Assembly: GCA_900757255.1 (NCBI GenBank) | Contig: CAAENE010000252.1 | Span: 1 to 13,624 of the forward strand | Direction of reading: 5' to 3' | DNA from: Clostridia bacterium | Lineage (GTDB): Bacteria > Bacillota > Clostridia > HGM11514 | Length of the DNA stretch: 13,624 bases | Shown: in pieces, positions 6,791 through 12,820 of the stretch | How the letters are laid out: the number at the start of each line of letters is the position of its first letter | How positions within the stretch are numbered: position 1 is the stretch's first letter | Notes under the pieces: generated by a model | Databases searched by the model: none | Seen by the model: only the letters and a program-made list of their open reading frames with translations | What the model was told of the DNA's origin: nothing | Translations under genes and position numbers: made by a program

Positions 6791-7610
6791 CAGCAGTCAA
6801 ATTACAAAAATCGTAAAAGAAATGTGTATCCAGGCAAATTGTGTGCTGAACGAGGATATAAAAAATGCAATTTCGGGCAGTATAAAAACAGAAGATAATG
6901 AAACTGCAAAGGAAACCTTAAAGAACTTGGTGAAGAATTATGAAATTGCAGAATCTGAGATGATACCGGTATGTCAGGATACCGGTATGGCTGTTTTTTT
7001 TATTGATGTAGGACAGGACGTGCATATTGCCGGAAACTTGACCGACGCTGTTAACGAAGGCGTCAGGCAGGGGTATGAATATTTAAGAAAGTCGGTTGTC
7101 TGCGACCCGCTGGACCGCGTCAATACGCAAGACAATACCCCGGCGGTGATTCATTATAATATCGTAGAGGGAGATCAAATCAAAATCACCTTTGCGCCAA
7201 AGGGGTTTGGCAGCGAAAACATGAGCCGGCTTAAAATGCTCAAGCCTTCGGACGGTGTAGACGGCGTGATTGATTTTGTTGTGGAAACAGTAAAACTGGC
7301 AGGCCCGAACCCATGCCCGCCGATCGTTGTTGGCGTTGGGATAGGCGGTACCTTTGAAAAAGCCGCCCAAATGGCAAAATTTGCTTTAACCCGTCCGATA
7401 GATCAAAAAAATTCTGAGAAATTTTATGCGGAATTAGAAGGAAAAATCCTATCTGTGTTGAATACATTAAATATAGGGCCGCAGGGGTTCGGGGGAAAGA
7501 CAACCGCGTTTAAGGTGAATATCGAGCATTATCCGACCCATATTGCAGGGCTTCCTGTCGCGGTGAATATCAATTGCCATGTTACCCGCCATGCAGAGCG
7601 GATAATATAG
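6777..7610 (+). CDS. Class I fumarate hydratase (or L-tartrate dehydratase) alpha subunit
   Basis: This 277-residue protein is the alpha half of the two-subunit, oxygen-sensitive [4Fe-4S] hydro-lyase family that interconverts fumarate and malate or dehydrates tartrate. Three conserved cysteines fit the cluster ligands: PVCQDTG (C66), GPNPCPP (C180) and INCHVTRH (C267). RVNTQDNTPAVIH (114-126) and APKGFGSENMS (140-150) are further family blocks, and VVGVGIGGTFEKA follows C180. Length and ends match a complete alpha subunit. The start ATG has AGGAGG 6 nt upstream. The beta subunit gene usually follows at once, but here hpf comes next and no beta-like sequence is in the window, so the partner must be elsewhere or absent. 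Fumarate versus tartrate specificity cannot be told from sequence by eye. Confidence 0.93.
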   Translation: MREIDSSQITKIVKEMCIQANCVLNEDIKNAISGSIKTEDNETAKETLKNLVKNYEIAESEMIPVCQDTGMAVFFIDVGQDVHIAGNLTDAVNEGVRQGYEYLRKSVVCDPLDRVNTQDNTPAVIHYNIVEGDQIKITFAPKGFGSENMSRLKMLKPSDGVDGVIDFVVETVKLAGPNPCPPIVVGVGIGGTFEKAAQMAKFALTRPIDQKNSEKFYAELEGKILSVLNTLNIGPQGFGGKTTAFKVNIEHYPTHIAGLPVAVNINCHVTRHAERII

Positions 7611-7653
7611 ATTTTAGCCCGAACTTGGGCAATGGGAAAAGGAGTGTGCAAGT

Positions 7654-8181
7654 ATGAAAATGAAGATTATTGGAAGAAAGACAGAAGTAACCGACGCATT
7701 GGAAGAAAGAGTCACCAAAAAAATCGGAAAACTCTCCAAATTCTTTCCCGAGGACACCATTGCAAATGTGACCTTAAAGGTTGAAAAAAACCGTCAAATC
7801 GTGGAGGTCACAATTTATTACAACAACATCATCTTCCGGGCAGAGGAAGAAAACCACGATATGTATGCCGCAATCGACAAGGTAGTCGATATCCTGGAAC
7901 GTCAAATCCGTAAAAACAAGACACGCCTGAAAAACCGGATGCATGATTCCGCGTTTATGATGCCGCAGTTTGACGGAGAAGCGTTTGAGGAAGAAAAGGA
8001 ATTCAATGTCGTTAAAACCAAACGCATCAGCGTAAAACCGATGAGCGTTGAGGAGGCAATTTTGCAGATGAACCTGCTGGGACATGAATTTTTCCTGTTC
8101 ATCAACGACGAGGATTCCAATTATACCCTGGTTTATAAGCGGAAAGACGGGAATTACGGGACAATCGAAGTGGAAAATTGA
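7654..8181 (+). CDS. hpf: Ribosome hibernation promoting factor, long form
   Basis: At 175 residues this is the long form typical of Firmicutes. The N-terminal S30AE domain (about 1-98) has KIIGRKTEVTDALEERVTKKIGKL and the conserved MYAAIDKVVDILERQIRK (70-87). This domain binds the 30S decoding region. After an acidic linker (about 104-117) the C-terminal dimerisation domain starts at VVKTKRISVKPMSVEEAILQMNLLGHEFFLF (119-149) and ends NYGTIEVEN. Dimers of this domain join 70S ribosomes into inactive 100S particles in stationary phase or stress. An AAAGGAG site lies about 10 nt before the ATG. It is 43 nt after the fumarase-type gene, with a small GCCC/GGGC hairpin in the gap. I see no separate promoter, though hpf genes commonly have their own. 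Confidence 0.96.
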   Translation: MKMKIIGRKTEVTDALEERVTKKIGKLSKFFPEDTIANVTLKVEKNRQIVEVTIYYNNIIFRAEEENHDMYAAIDKVVDILERQIRKNKTRLKNRMHDSAFMMPQFDGEAFEEEKEFNVVKTKRISVKPMSVEEAILQMNLLGHEFFLFINDEDSNYTLVYKRKDGNYGTIEVEN

Positions 8182-8221
8182 TCCGGCAGGATTAAAATAA
8201 GATAGAGTGAGGTATCATCCA

Positions 8222-9157
8222 ATGGTTACAATTGAAAAGACAACCCTCCCGGTTTGGGGGAACTGTGTAAAACTATCAAACGGTAATATTGAACTGTACG
8301 CAACAATCGATATCGGGCCCCGCCTGATTAAACTCAATACCAAGGGCGGCAAGAACTTTTTCTGTGAGGATACCGAGGTGACGAGTACCTTTTCCAATGA
8401 AGCCCATAAAAAAGCGTTCGGCGGAAAAGAATGGCGAATCTTCGGCGGGCACCGGCTATGGGTCAGCCCGGAAAACGATCCGGCGTCCTATTATCCGGAC
8501 AGCGAACCGGTTGCATGGCAGGAAATACCCAACGGCGTTATCCTGACACCGCCGCCGCAGAGGTTTACCCAGCTTCAAATGGAAATGGAAGTGACAATGT
8601 CCGATACGGAAGATTCGATCAAAGTGACGCACCGCGTTACCAATCAGAACGCCTATGCTGTGGAATTTGCACCATGGGCGCTGTCGGTGATGACGCAGGG
8701 CGGGCTTGAAATCGTTCCCCAGCCAAAACGTCAGACAGGGCTTTTGGGAAACCGTGTAATAGCGCTGTGGCCTTATTCGGACATGAACGATAAACGTATT
8801 TATTGGGGCACAGACTATATTACCCTGCAGCAAATCAAAGAGATTGACCAGCCAATTAAATTCGGTATCAATAACGAGGACGGCTGGGCAGCTTATTTTG
8901 CAAATAACGATTTGTTTATCAAGACCTTTCAGCATGACCTGAACGCTGATTATCCGGACGGAGGTATGTCGTATGAAACCTATACCTGCCCGCTCATGCT
9001 GGAAATGGAAAGCATCGGCGAGCTGAAAAAGGTGCAGCCGGGCGAAACAGTATCGCATGATGAGGTGTGGTACCTCTTTAAGGACGTTGCGGAACCAGAA
9101 CACACAGAAGAAGCGGTACATAAAATACTGGATCCGATTATTGCGAAATGCAAGTAG
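8222..9157 (+). CDS. DUF4380 domain protein, galactose-mutarotase-like fold predicted
   Basis: This is a 311-residue soluble protein without signal peptide. It shows an all-beta pattern and the motif FGGHRLWVSPE (74-84) followed by YYPD (90-93), which I associate with DUF4380. IDIGPRLIKLNTKGGKNFF (29-47) resembles the N-terminal strand region of aldose 1-epimerase-like proteins, so carbohydrate binding is plausible but no catalytic role is established. The ATG at 8222 is chosen because AGTGAGG ends 9 nt before it. A GTG 15 nt earlier (8207) would add five residues but overlaps that ribosome site and has no good site of its own. It lies 40 nt after hpf, probably in the same transcript, and is followed at once by a terminator. 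Confidence 0.82.
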   Translation: MVTIEKTTLPVWGNCVKLSNGNIELYATIDIGPRLIKLNTKGGKNFFCEDTEVTSTFSNEAHKKAFGGKEWRIFGGHRLWVSPENDPASYYPDSEPVAWQEIPNGVILTPPPQRFTQLQMEMEVTMSDTEDSIKVTHRVTNQNAYAVEFAPWALSVMTQGGLEIVPQPKRQTGLLGNRVIALWPYSDMNDKRIYWGTDYITLQQIKEIDQPIKFGINNEDGWAAYFANNDLFIKTFQHDLNADYPDGGMSYETYTCPLMLEMESIGELKKVQPGETVSHDEVWYLFKDVAEPEHTEEAVHKILDPIIAKCK

Positions 9158-9160
9158 AAA

Positions 9161-9185
9161 GCAGGCGGCCCAATGGCCGCCTTGC
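9161..9185 (+). terminator. Intrinsic terminator after the DUF4380 gene
   Basis: The stem GGCGGCC / GGCCGCC (7 bp, loop CAAT) is extended by GCA / TGC with a single bulged T, and is followed by TCTTTGTCC. It begins three bases after the DUF4380 stop codon and should end the hpf-DUF4380 transcript. Confidence 0.8.
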
Positions 9186-9210
9186 TCTTTGTCCTGATTT
9201 ATGGTAAACT
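9182..9210 (+). promoter_or_regulatory. Candidate promoter for the thiamine salvage cluster
   Basis: TTGCTC (9182-9187) and TAAACT (9205-9210) are 17 nt apart, with TG one base before the -10 box (TGG-TAAACT). Both hexamers are weak, but the stretch 9198-9225 matches 23 of 28 bases of the much stronger promoter at 2473-2500, including the extended -10 and downstream CTGTA and AGTTA blocks. A second weak dyad (AACTAT / ATAGTT, 9207-9224) overlaps the expected start site. The leader to thiM would be about 240 nt and contains the structured repeat. Confidence 0.5.
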
Positions 9211-9247
9211 ATCTGTATATAGTTAAATTAACTTAAAATAACCTATG

Positions 9248-9431
9248 CGCAGATGTGACCAAGGGGTCAGACCCTCCCACGCCTCACGAGAAGGCGGGTT
9301 CCATTTCAGACTTTCAGCTGGGGTCATAATTCCCCGCTGAAAGTCTGAGGAGCTAACGTTCTGCTACGCAGGTTGCAATCTGTCGCAAGCTCTGCTATTT
9401 GCAAGCAAAGCAGAGCTTGCTCCGATTTAAA
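9248..9431 (+). repeat. Structured intergenic repeat, copy 1 (thiM leader)
   Basis: This element of about 184 bp is related to a second copy at 12595-12757. Shared blocks in order are CGCAGATGT, GCCTC-CGAGAAGGCGGGTTCCA, CAGACTTTCAGC, GCTGAAAGTCTGAGGAGC, GTTGCAATC, GTCGCA and TGCTCCGATTTAAA. Predicted hairpins: a CGCCT/AGGCG stem at 9280-9296; a 17-bp stem with one bulged T at 9306-9348; a weaker one around GTTGCAAT (about 9366-9385); and a perfect 12-bp stem GCAAGCTCTGCT / AGCAGAGCTTGC at 9385-9420. Compared with copy 2 it has an extra segment of about 16-24 nt containing GGGTC-A-GACCC (9264-9274). It ends 30 nt before thiM. It is not a TPP riboswitch. With the flanking terminator and promoter it fills the gene-free stretch 9158-9460. 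Confidence 0.8.
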
Positions 9432-9460
9432 TAATATCATTGGCTAAATGGAGTGATACG

Positions 9461-10273
9461 ATGTTTGAAACAGAGCTGCATCAGGTAAAGGAAAAGTGCC
9501 CGCTGGTACACAGCATTACGAATTATGTCACGGTAAACAGCTGTGCCAATGCGATTTTGGCCGTTGGAGGTTCGCCTATCATGGCGGACGATATCGATGA
9601 AGTTTCAGAAATTACGTCAGTTTGCAGCGCGCTTGTTATCAATATTGGGACGTTAAACAGGCGGACGGTGGATTCTATGATAAAAGCCGGAAAAACTGCA
9701 AATACTTTATCTATACCGGTTATTCTCGACCCGGTCGGCGCAGGAGCCTCCCGTTTGCGGACGGAAACTGTTTTCAGATTATTGGAGGAGATTCGCATTT
9801 GTGCTGTTCGGGGCAATATTTCTGAAATCATGATGCTGGCAAACGGAAGCGGCTCAACAAAAGGTGTGGACGCAGATGCAGCCGACGCTGAAATATTATC
9901 TGATGTCAGCCGGATTGTACCGTTCGCAAAAGAATTAAGCCGGGAAATAAACGCGGTTGTTGCGATAACCGGGAAAACCGATGTAATCGCCAATGAGGAA
10001 ATGGCATACCTCATTTCCAACGGAAATCCGCTGATGAGTAAAATCACCGGAACCGGCTGTATGCTTTCGGGGATCTGCGGCGCTTTTGTCGGAGCGAACG
10101 CGCAAAATCCTCTCGACGCTGTTGGTGCGGCGGTTGGATGCATGGGCCTTGCAGGAGAACTGGCATACCATGAGGGTATCGGTACGATGACTTACCATGC
10201 CGGCATCATTGACCAGCTGAGCCTGATGGATAAAGAAAGGCTGAATGGGGGACTGAAACTTGAAATTCGATAG
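9461..10273 (+). CDS. thiM: Hydroxyethylthiazole kinase ThiM
   Basis: ThiM phosphorylates 4-methyl-5-(2-hydroxyethyl)thiazole with ATP, the thiazole arm of thiamine salvage. The 270-residue length is normal. Motifs seen are CPLVHSITNYVTVN (13-26) and GGSPIMADD (36-44) for substrate binding, LDPVGAGA (89-96), VRGNISEI (116-123) and ITGTGCMLSG (195-204), which holds the catalytic Cys of this ribokinase-like family. The ATG at 9461 is chosen because TGGAGTG lies about 7 nt upstream and the conserved sequence starts just after it. An in-frame TTG at 9440 would add seven residues without a good ribosome site. The end overlaps thiE by 14 nt. It is the first gene of a thiM-thiE-HAD-thiD cluster. Confidence 0.96.
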   Translation: MFETELHQVKEKCPLVHSITNYVTVNSCANAILAVGGSPIMADDIDEVSEITSVCSALVINIGTLNRRTVDSMIKAGKTANTLSIPVILDPVGAGASRLRTETVFRLLEEIRICAVRGNISEIMMLANGSGSTKGVDADAADAEILSDVSRIVPFAKELSREINAVVAITGKTDVIANEEMAYLISNGNPLMSKITGTGCMLSGICGAFVGANAQNPLDAVGAAVGCMGLAGELAYHEGIGTMTYHAGIIDQLSLMDKERLNGGLKLEIR

Positions 10274-10904
10274 AGAAAGTATGCTGCTTTACGCTGTGAC
10301 CGACCGTACATGGCTAAATGGCAGAACGCTGCCGGAACTGGTAGAACAGGCTATTTTGGGCGGTACGACATTCGTCCAGCTAAGGGAAAAGAATGTGACG
10401 GATACCGAATTTTTATCCATTGCAGAACAGGTAAAAAAAGTAACCGACCAATACCACGTACCGTTTATTATCAACGATAATATAGAAGTTGCATTAAAGG
10501 CGGATGCGGACGGCGTGCATGTGGGACAGAAGGATATGGAGGCCGGCAATGTCAGGGAACTGATTGGAAAGGATAAAATCCTTGGTGTGTCGGCTCAAAC
10601 AGTTGAGCAGGCGCTGGCGGCTGAACGCAGCGGTGCGGACTATCTTGGCGTTGGGGCCGTATTTTCAACCGCAACAAAACAGGACGCACAGAATGTAGGT
10701 ATTTCGGTATTAAAGGAAATATGCAGAGCAGTTTCTATTCCGGTTGTCGCCATAGGCGGAATCAACGCATATAATATCAAAGAACTAAAGGGAAGCGGTA
10801 TTGCCGGGGCAGCTGTAGTTTCAGCGCTGTTTGCGCAAAACGATATCAAAGCCGCCGCGGAAAACCTGTCGTTTTTACTCAGAGAGGCGGCCGCGCAGAA
10901 ATAG
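10260..10904 (+). CDS. thiE: Thiamine-phosphate synthase ThiE
   Basis: ThiE couples hydroxymethylpyrimidine diphosphate with thiazole phosphate to give thiamine phosphate. The 214-residue TIM-barrel protein shows LLYAVTDRTWLNGRTL (9-24), FVQLREKN (38-45), PFIINDN (68-74), ADGVHVGQKD (83-92), LGVSAQT (108-114), YLGVGAVFSTATKQDA (128-143), VVAIGGINA (162-170) and GAAVVSALF (183-191). The start is taken as TTG at 10260: GGGGGA lies 7 nt upstream and the residues MKFDRES precede the conserved core as in related clostridial proteins as I recall them. The ATG at 10281 has only a weak site. The TTG start lies inside the thiM end, indicating coupled translation. A gap of about 150 nt separates it from the HAD gene. 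Confidence 0.95.
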   Translation: MKFDRESMLLYAVTDRTWLNGRTLPELVEQAILGGTTFVQLREKNVTDTEFLSIAEQVKKVTDQYHVPFIINDNIEVALKADADGVHVGQKDMEAGNVRELIGKDKILGVSAQTVEQALAAERSGADYLGVGAVFSTATKQDAQNVGISVLKEICRAVSIPVVAIGGINAYNIKELKGSGIAGAAVVSALFAQNDIKAAAENLSFLLREAAAQK

Positions 10905-11056
10905 AGAGTAAAAAAGCAGGCGAAACAAATCAGCTGCCCATACGCTTTTTAACGAATCTGAATTGTAAATAGCAGAACTCCCTTATACGCCCTATCAGCC
11001 CACGGCGCGCGTATTAAAATAGTTCTTAAGTGGGCAGAAAGGCTATGGGAATTGAT
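10905..11056 (+). other. Gap of about 150 bp between thiE and the HAD gene, no gene seen
   Basis: No coding sequence, clear terminator or good promoter is visible. CTGCCCA-TACGC (10934-10945) could pair at long range with GCGTA (11009-11013) and TGGGCAG (11031-11037), with an unpaired 17-nt stretch between those 3' parts. If real, this would fold most of the gap and place the HAD ribosome site just outside the stem. The rest of the cluster is tightly packed, which makes this gap stand out. Confidence 0.35.
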
Positions 11057-11707
11057 ATGAAATACAAAGGTATGATATTTGACCTGGACGGAACATTAGT
11101 CGATTCAATGGGCGTCTGGGGCGATGTGGATATTAAGATTTTAACCAAATACGGCGTGACACCGCCCGATAATTTGGCTCAGTTGTTAAAGCCAATGAGC
11201 TTTATGCAGTCGACCGACTACTTTATCAATGTGCTGGGCGTTAAAGCGGAGCCGGACGAACTGTTAAAAGAAATGTATGAAGTCGTGATTGAAGATTATC
11301 TGTACCACATTCCGGCAAAGGCAGATGCGTATGAGTTTGTCAAACGGCAGCATAAAGCCGGCGTAAAGTTATGTGTTGCGACAGCAACGAATATCGATTT
11401 GGCGGAAGGATGTTTAAAGCGGCTGGGTATGTTTGAATGTCTTGATTTTATCGTGACCTGCGACCAGTTAGCGACCGGAAAGGACCGTCCGGACATTTAC
11501 CATTACTGTGCGAAAGAGTTCCGCTTAAAACCTGAAGAAATCATGGTATTTGAAGATGCAGTCCATAGTGCAAAAACAGCGAAGGACGCTGGATATTGCG
11601 TTGTTGGCATTTATGAAAAGCTGGCTGAGGGTGATATGCCGGCACTGATGAAAATATGTGATTATTTTATCCGAAATTATGCGGAACTGGATAACGTTTT
11701 ACAGTAG
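11057..11707 (+). CDS. HAD-superfamily phosphatase in the thiamine cluster
   Basis: This 216-residue soluble protein carries all four HAD motifs: FDLDGTLVDS (8-17; nucleophile D9, acid/base D11), VATATN (107-112), the Lys in TGKDRPDIY (140-148, K142) and VFEDAVHSAKTAKDAG (164-179; E166, D167). A helical cap of subfamily I type lies between motifs I and II, as in beta-phosphoglucomutase-like phosphatases. Substrate is unknown. Its place between thiE and thiD suggests a phosphorylated thiamine intermediate such as thiamine phosphate, but this is inference. The ATG at 11057 is chosen because GGGA sits 7 nt upstream and the family usually starts a few residues before FDLDGT. Alternatives are ATG 11045 and GTG 11030, adding 4 and 9 residues. 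thiD follows after 10 nt. Confidence 0.88.
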   Translation: MKYKGMIFDLDGTLVDSMGVWGDVDIKILTKYGVTPPDNLAQLLKPMSFMQSTDYFINVLGVKAEPDELLKEMYEVVIEDYLYHIPAKADAYEFVKRQHKAGVKLCVATATNIDLAEGCLKRLGMFECLDFIVTCDQLATGKDRPDIYHYCAKEFRLKPEEIMVFEDAVHSAKTAKDAGYCVVGIYEKLAEGDMPALMKICDYFIRNYAELDNVLQ

Positions 11708-11717
11708 GAGGAAGCGA

Positions 11718-12500
11718 ATGAAAAAGTGTTTGACGATTGCCGGTTCGGATTGCAGCGGAGGGGCCGGGATCCAGGCGGATTTAAAGACTTTTGCGGCGCA
11801 TGGCGTCTATGGCATGAGCGTCATTACAGCTGTTACGGTACAGAATACATTAGGAGTGGCAGCGGTCCATGATATACCGGAAAATATCATAAGCGGCCAG
11901 CTGGACGCGGTTTTCAGCGATATTGTCCCAGACGCGGTGAAAATCGGGATGGTGTCCAAAATGGAAACCATCCGGACAATTGCTCAAAAGCTAAAACAGT
12001 ACCAGCCGAAGCATGTTGTTTATGACCCTGTTATGGTGTCGACCAGCGGACATAGCCTGCTGGCGCCGGACTGCGTGCAGGCGGTAATGGAATATTTGAT
12101 TCCGAGGGCTGGCGTTATTACACCGAATATCCCTGAAGCGGAAGTGTTGAGCGGAATGGAGATTACCTCGAAGGAGGAAATGGTGAAAGCCGCTGAATAT
12201 ATTTCAAAAAAGCATTGCCGCAATATTCTGATAAAAGGCGGGCATTTTGCGCAGGATGCGGATGATTTGCTCTTTTCGGAGGGAGAGATTTTTTGGTTTG
12301 CCGGCAAACGGATCGAAACAAAAAATACCCATGGGACAGGCTGTACCCTGAGTTCCGCGATCGCGTCTAATTTAGCCAAAGGGGATTCACTTAATAAAGC
12401 GGTAGAGCGGGCAAAGAGGTATATTACACGTGCGATCGAAAGCGGGCTCGAAATAGGCCATGGGAATGGCCCGGTAGACCATAGCGTAAGTGCGGATTAA
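11718..12500 (+). CDS. thiD: Hydroxymethylpyrimidine/phosphomethylpyrimidine kinase ThiD
   Basis: ThiD phosphorylates hydroxymethylpyrimidine twice to give the diphosphate used by ThiE. The 260-residue protein has IAGSDCSGGAGIQADLKTF (7-25, substrate binding), TAVTVQNTLGV (37-47), KIGMV (75-79), YDPVMVSTSGHSLL (102-115), TPNIPEAEVL (135-144), IKGGH (172-176), NTHGTGCTLSSAIA (203-216, catalytic C209) and GHGNGPVDH (247-255). The start ATG at 11718 has a perfect AGGAGG 6 nt upstream, and the conserved sequence begins at residue 4, so in-frame sequence further upstream, which overlaps the HAD gene, is not part of it. It closes the salvage cluster. No terminator is visible directly after it; the next promoter begins within 15 nt. 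Confidence 0.96.
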   Translation: MKKCLTIAGSDCSGGAGIQADLKTFAAHGVYGMSVITAVTVQNTLGVAAVHDIPENIISGQLDAVFSDIVPDAVKIGMVSKMETIRTIAQKLKQYQPKHVVYDPVMVSTSGHSLLAPDCVQAVMEYLIPRAGVITPNIPEAEVLSGMEITSKEEMVKAAEYISKKHCRNILIKGGHFAQDADDLLFSEGEIFWFAGKRIETKNTHGTGCTLSSAIASNLAKGDSLNKAVERAKRYITRAIESGLEIGHGNGPVDHSVSAD

Positions 12501-12513
12501 TTCAAAAAAAGAC

Positions 12514-12542
12514 TTGTCAAGGAATCCACAATGCAGTATAAT
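12514..12542 (+). promoter_or_regulatory. Strong sigma-A promoter for the RpiR-family regulator
   Basis: TTGTCA (12514-12519) and a perfect TATAAT (12537-12542) are exactly 17 nt apart. The predicted start near 12549 gives a leader of about 270 nt that includes the second structured repeat. It begins 14 nt after the thiD stop. Confidence 0.8.
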
Positions 12543-12559
12543 ATGATATTGTATTGCGG
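12526..12559. promoter_or_regulatory. Imperfect dyad centred at the -10 box, candidate operator
   Basis: The arms CCACAATGCAGTAT (12526-12539) and ATATTGTATTGCGG (about 12546-12559) pair over about 14 positions with one mismatch and two G-T pairs, around a short centre. The dyad covers the spacer end, the -10 box and the start site. RpiR-family proteins bind palindromes and often regulate themselves, so this could be an autoregulatory site. It may also be chance in AT-rich DNA. Confidence 0.35.
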
Positions 12560-12594
12560 ATTTTATTGCGTTAGTAAGAATCTTATAACCAAGT

Positions 12595-12757
12595 CGCAGA
12601 TGTCCCCCGCCTCGCGAGAAGGCGGGTTCCATATCAGACTTTCAGCGGGGGTTATAATCCCCCCCCCGCTGAAAGTCTGAGGAGCAAAGCTCCCTGCGAC
12701 GGTTGCAATCGTCGCAGCGTGATTAAGCGAGCTTATCACGCTTTGCTCCGATTTAAA
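12595..12757 (+). repeat. Structured intergenic repeat, copy 2 (RpiR leader)
   Basis: This second copy of the element at 9248-9431 is about 163 bp long, in the same orientation. Hairpins: CCCGCCT / AGGCGGG (12606-12626); a 17-18 bp stem CAGACTTTCAGCGGGG / CCCCGCTGAAAGTCTG (12634-12680) with a nine-C run; CTGCGACG / CGTCGCAG around loop GTTGCAAT (12694-12717); and AGCGTGAT / ATCACGCT (12716-12742). The last stem differs in sequence from copy 1 but is still paired. Alternative pairings exist: GTCGCAG (12593-12599) can also bind CTGCGAC (12694-12700), and GGAGCAAAGC (12681-12690) is the exact complement of GCTTTGCTCC (12740-12749), which would close a multi-branch fold. It ends 63 nt before the regulator gene; with the promoter it fills 12501-12820. 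Confidence 0.8.
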
Positions 12758-12820
12758 AAGACATGATTTCATTTCGCAGGGCTGGATATGGATTTGCTGT
12801 ATCACGAAAGGGTGAAAAAA

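Noticed and set aside
7616..7629. GCCC/GGGC hairpin between the fumarase-type gene and hpf as terminator
   Set aside because: Only a 4-bp stem with no T tract. At most a minor mRNA structure.
8456..9121. Long minus-strand open frame (221 codons) opposite the DUF4380 gene
   Set aside because: It is antisense to a gene with clear family motifs, its product shows no recognisable family, and there is no ribosome site or operon partner.
9256..9360. TPP riboswitch candidate because of CTGAGG and GGGGTC-type motifs upstream of thiM
   Set aside because: The required CTGAGA plus ACCCTT, GAACCTGAT and AATGCC-CG pattern is missing, and the same element occurs before the unrelated regulator gene.
9523..10143. 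Minus-strand open frame of 206 codons opposite thiM
   Set aside because: thiM carries all kinase motifs on the plus strand; the antisense frame has no ribosome site or family signature.
12456..12471. GGCCAT/ATGGCC hairpin at the end of thiD as a terminator
   Set aside because: It lies inside the coding sequence for the conserved GHGNGPVDH motif and no T tract follows.
12606..12634. tRNA-like or T-box-like signal (GGCGGGTTCCA)
   Set aside because: No cloverleaf, no T-loop GTTCGA-type arm with an acceptor stem, and no T-box TGGNACCGCG sequence. It is part of the shared repeat hairpin.
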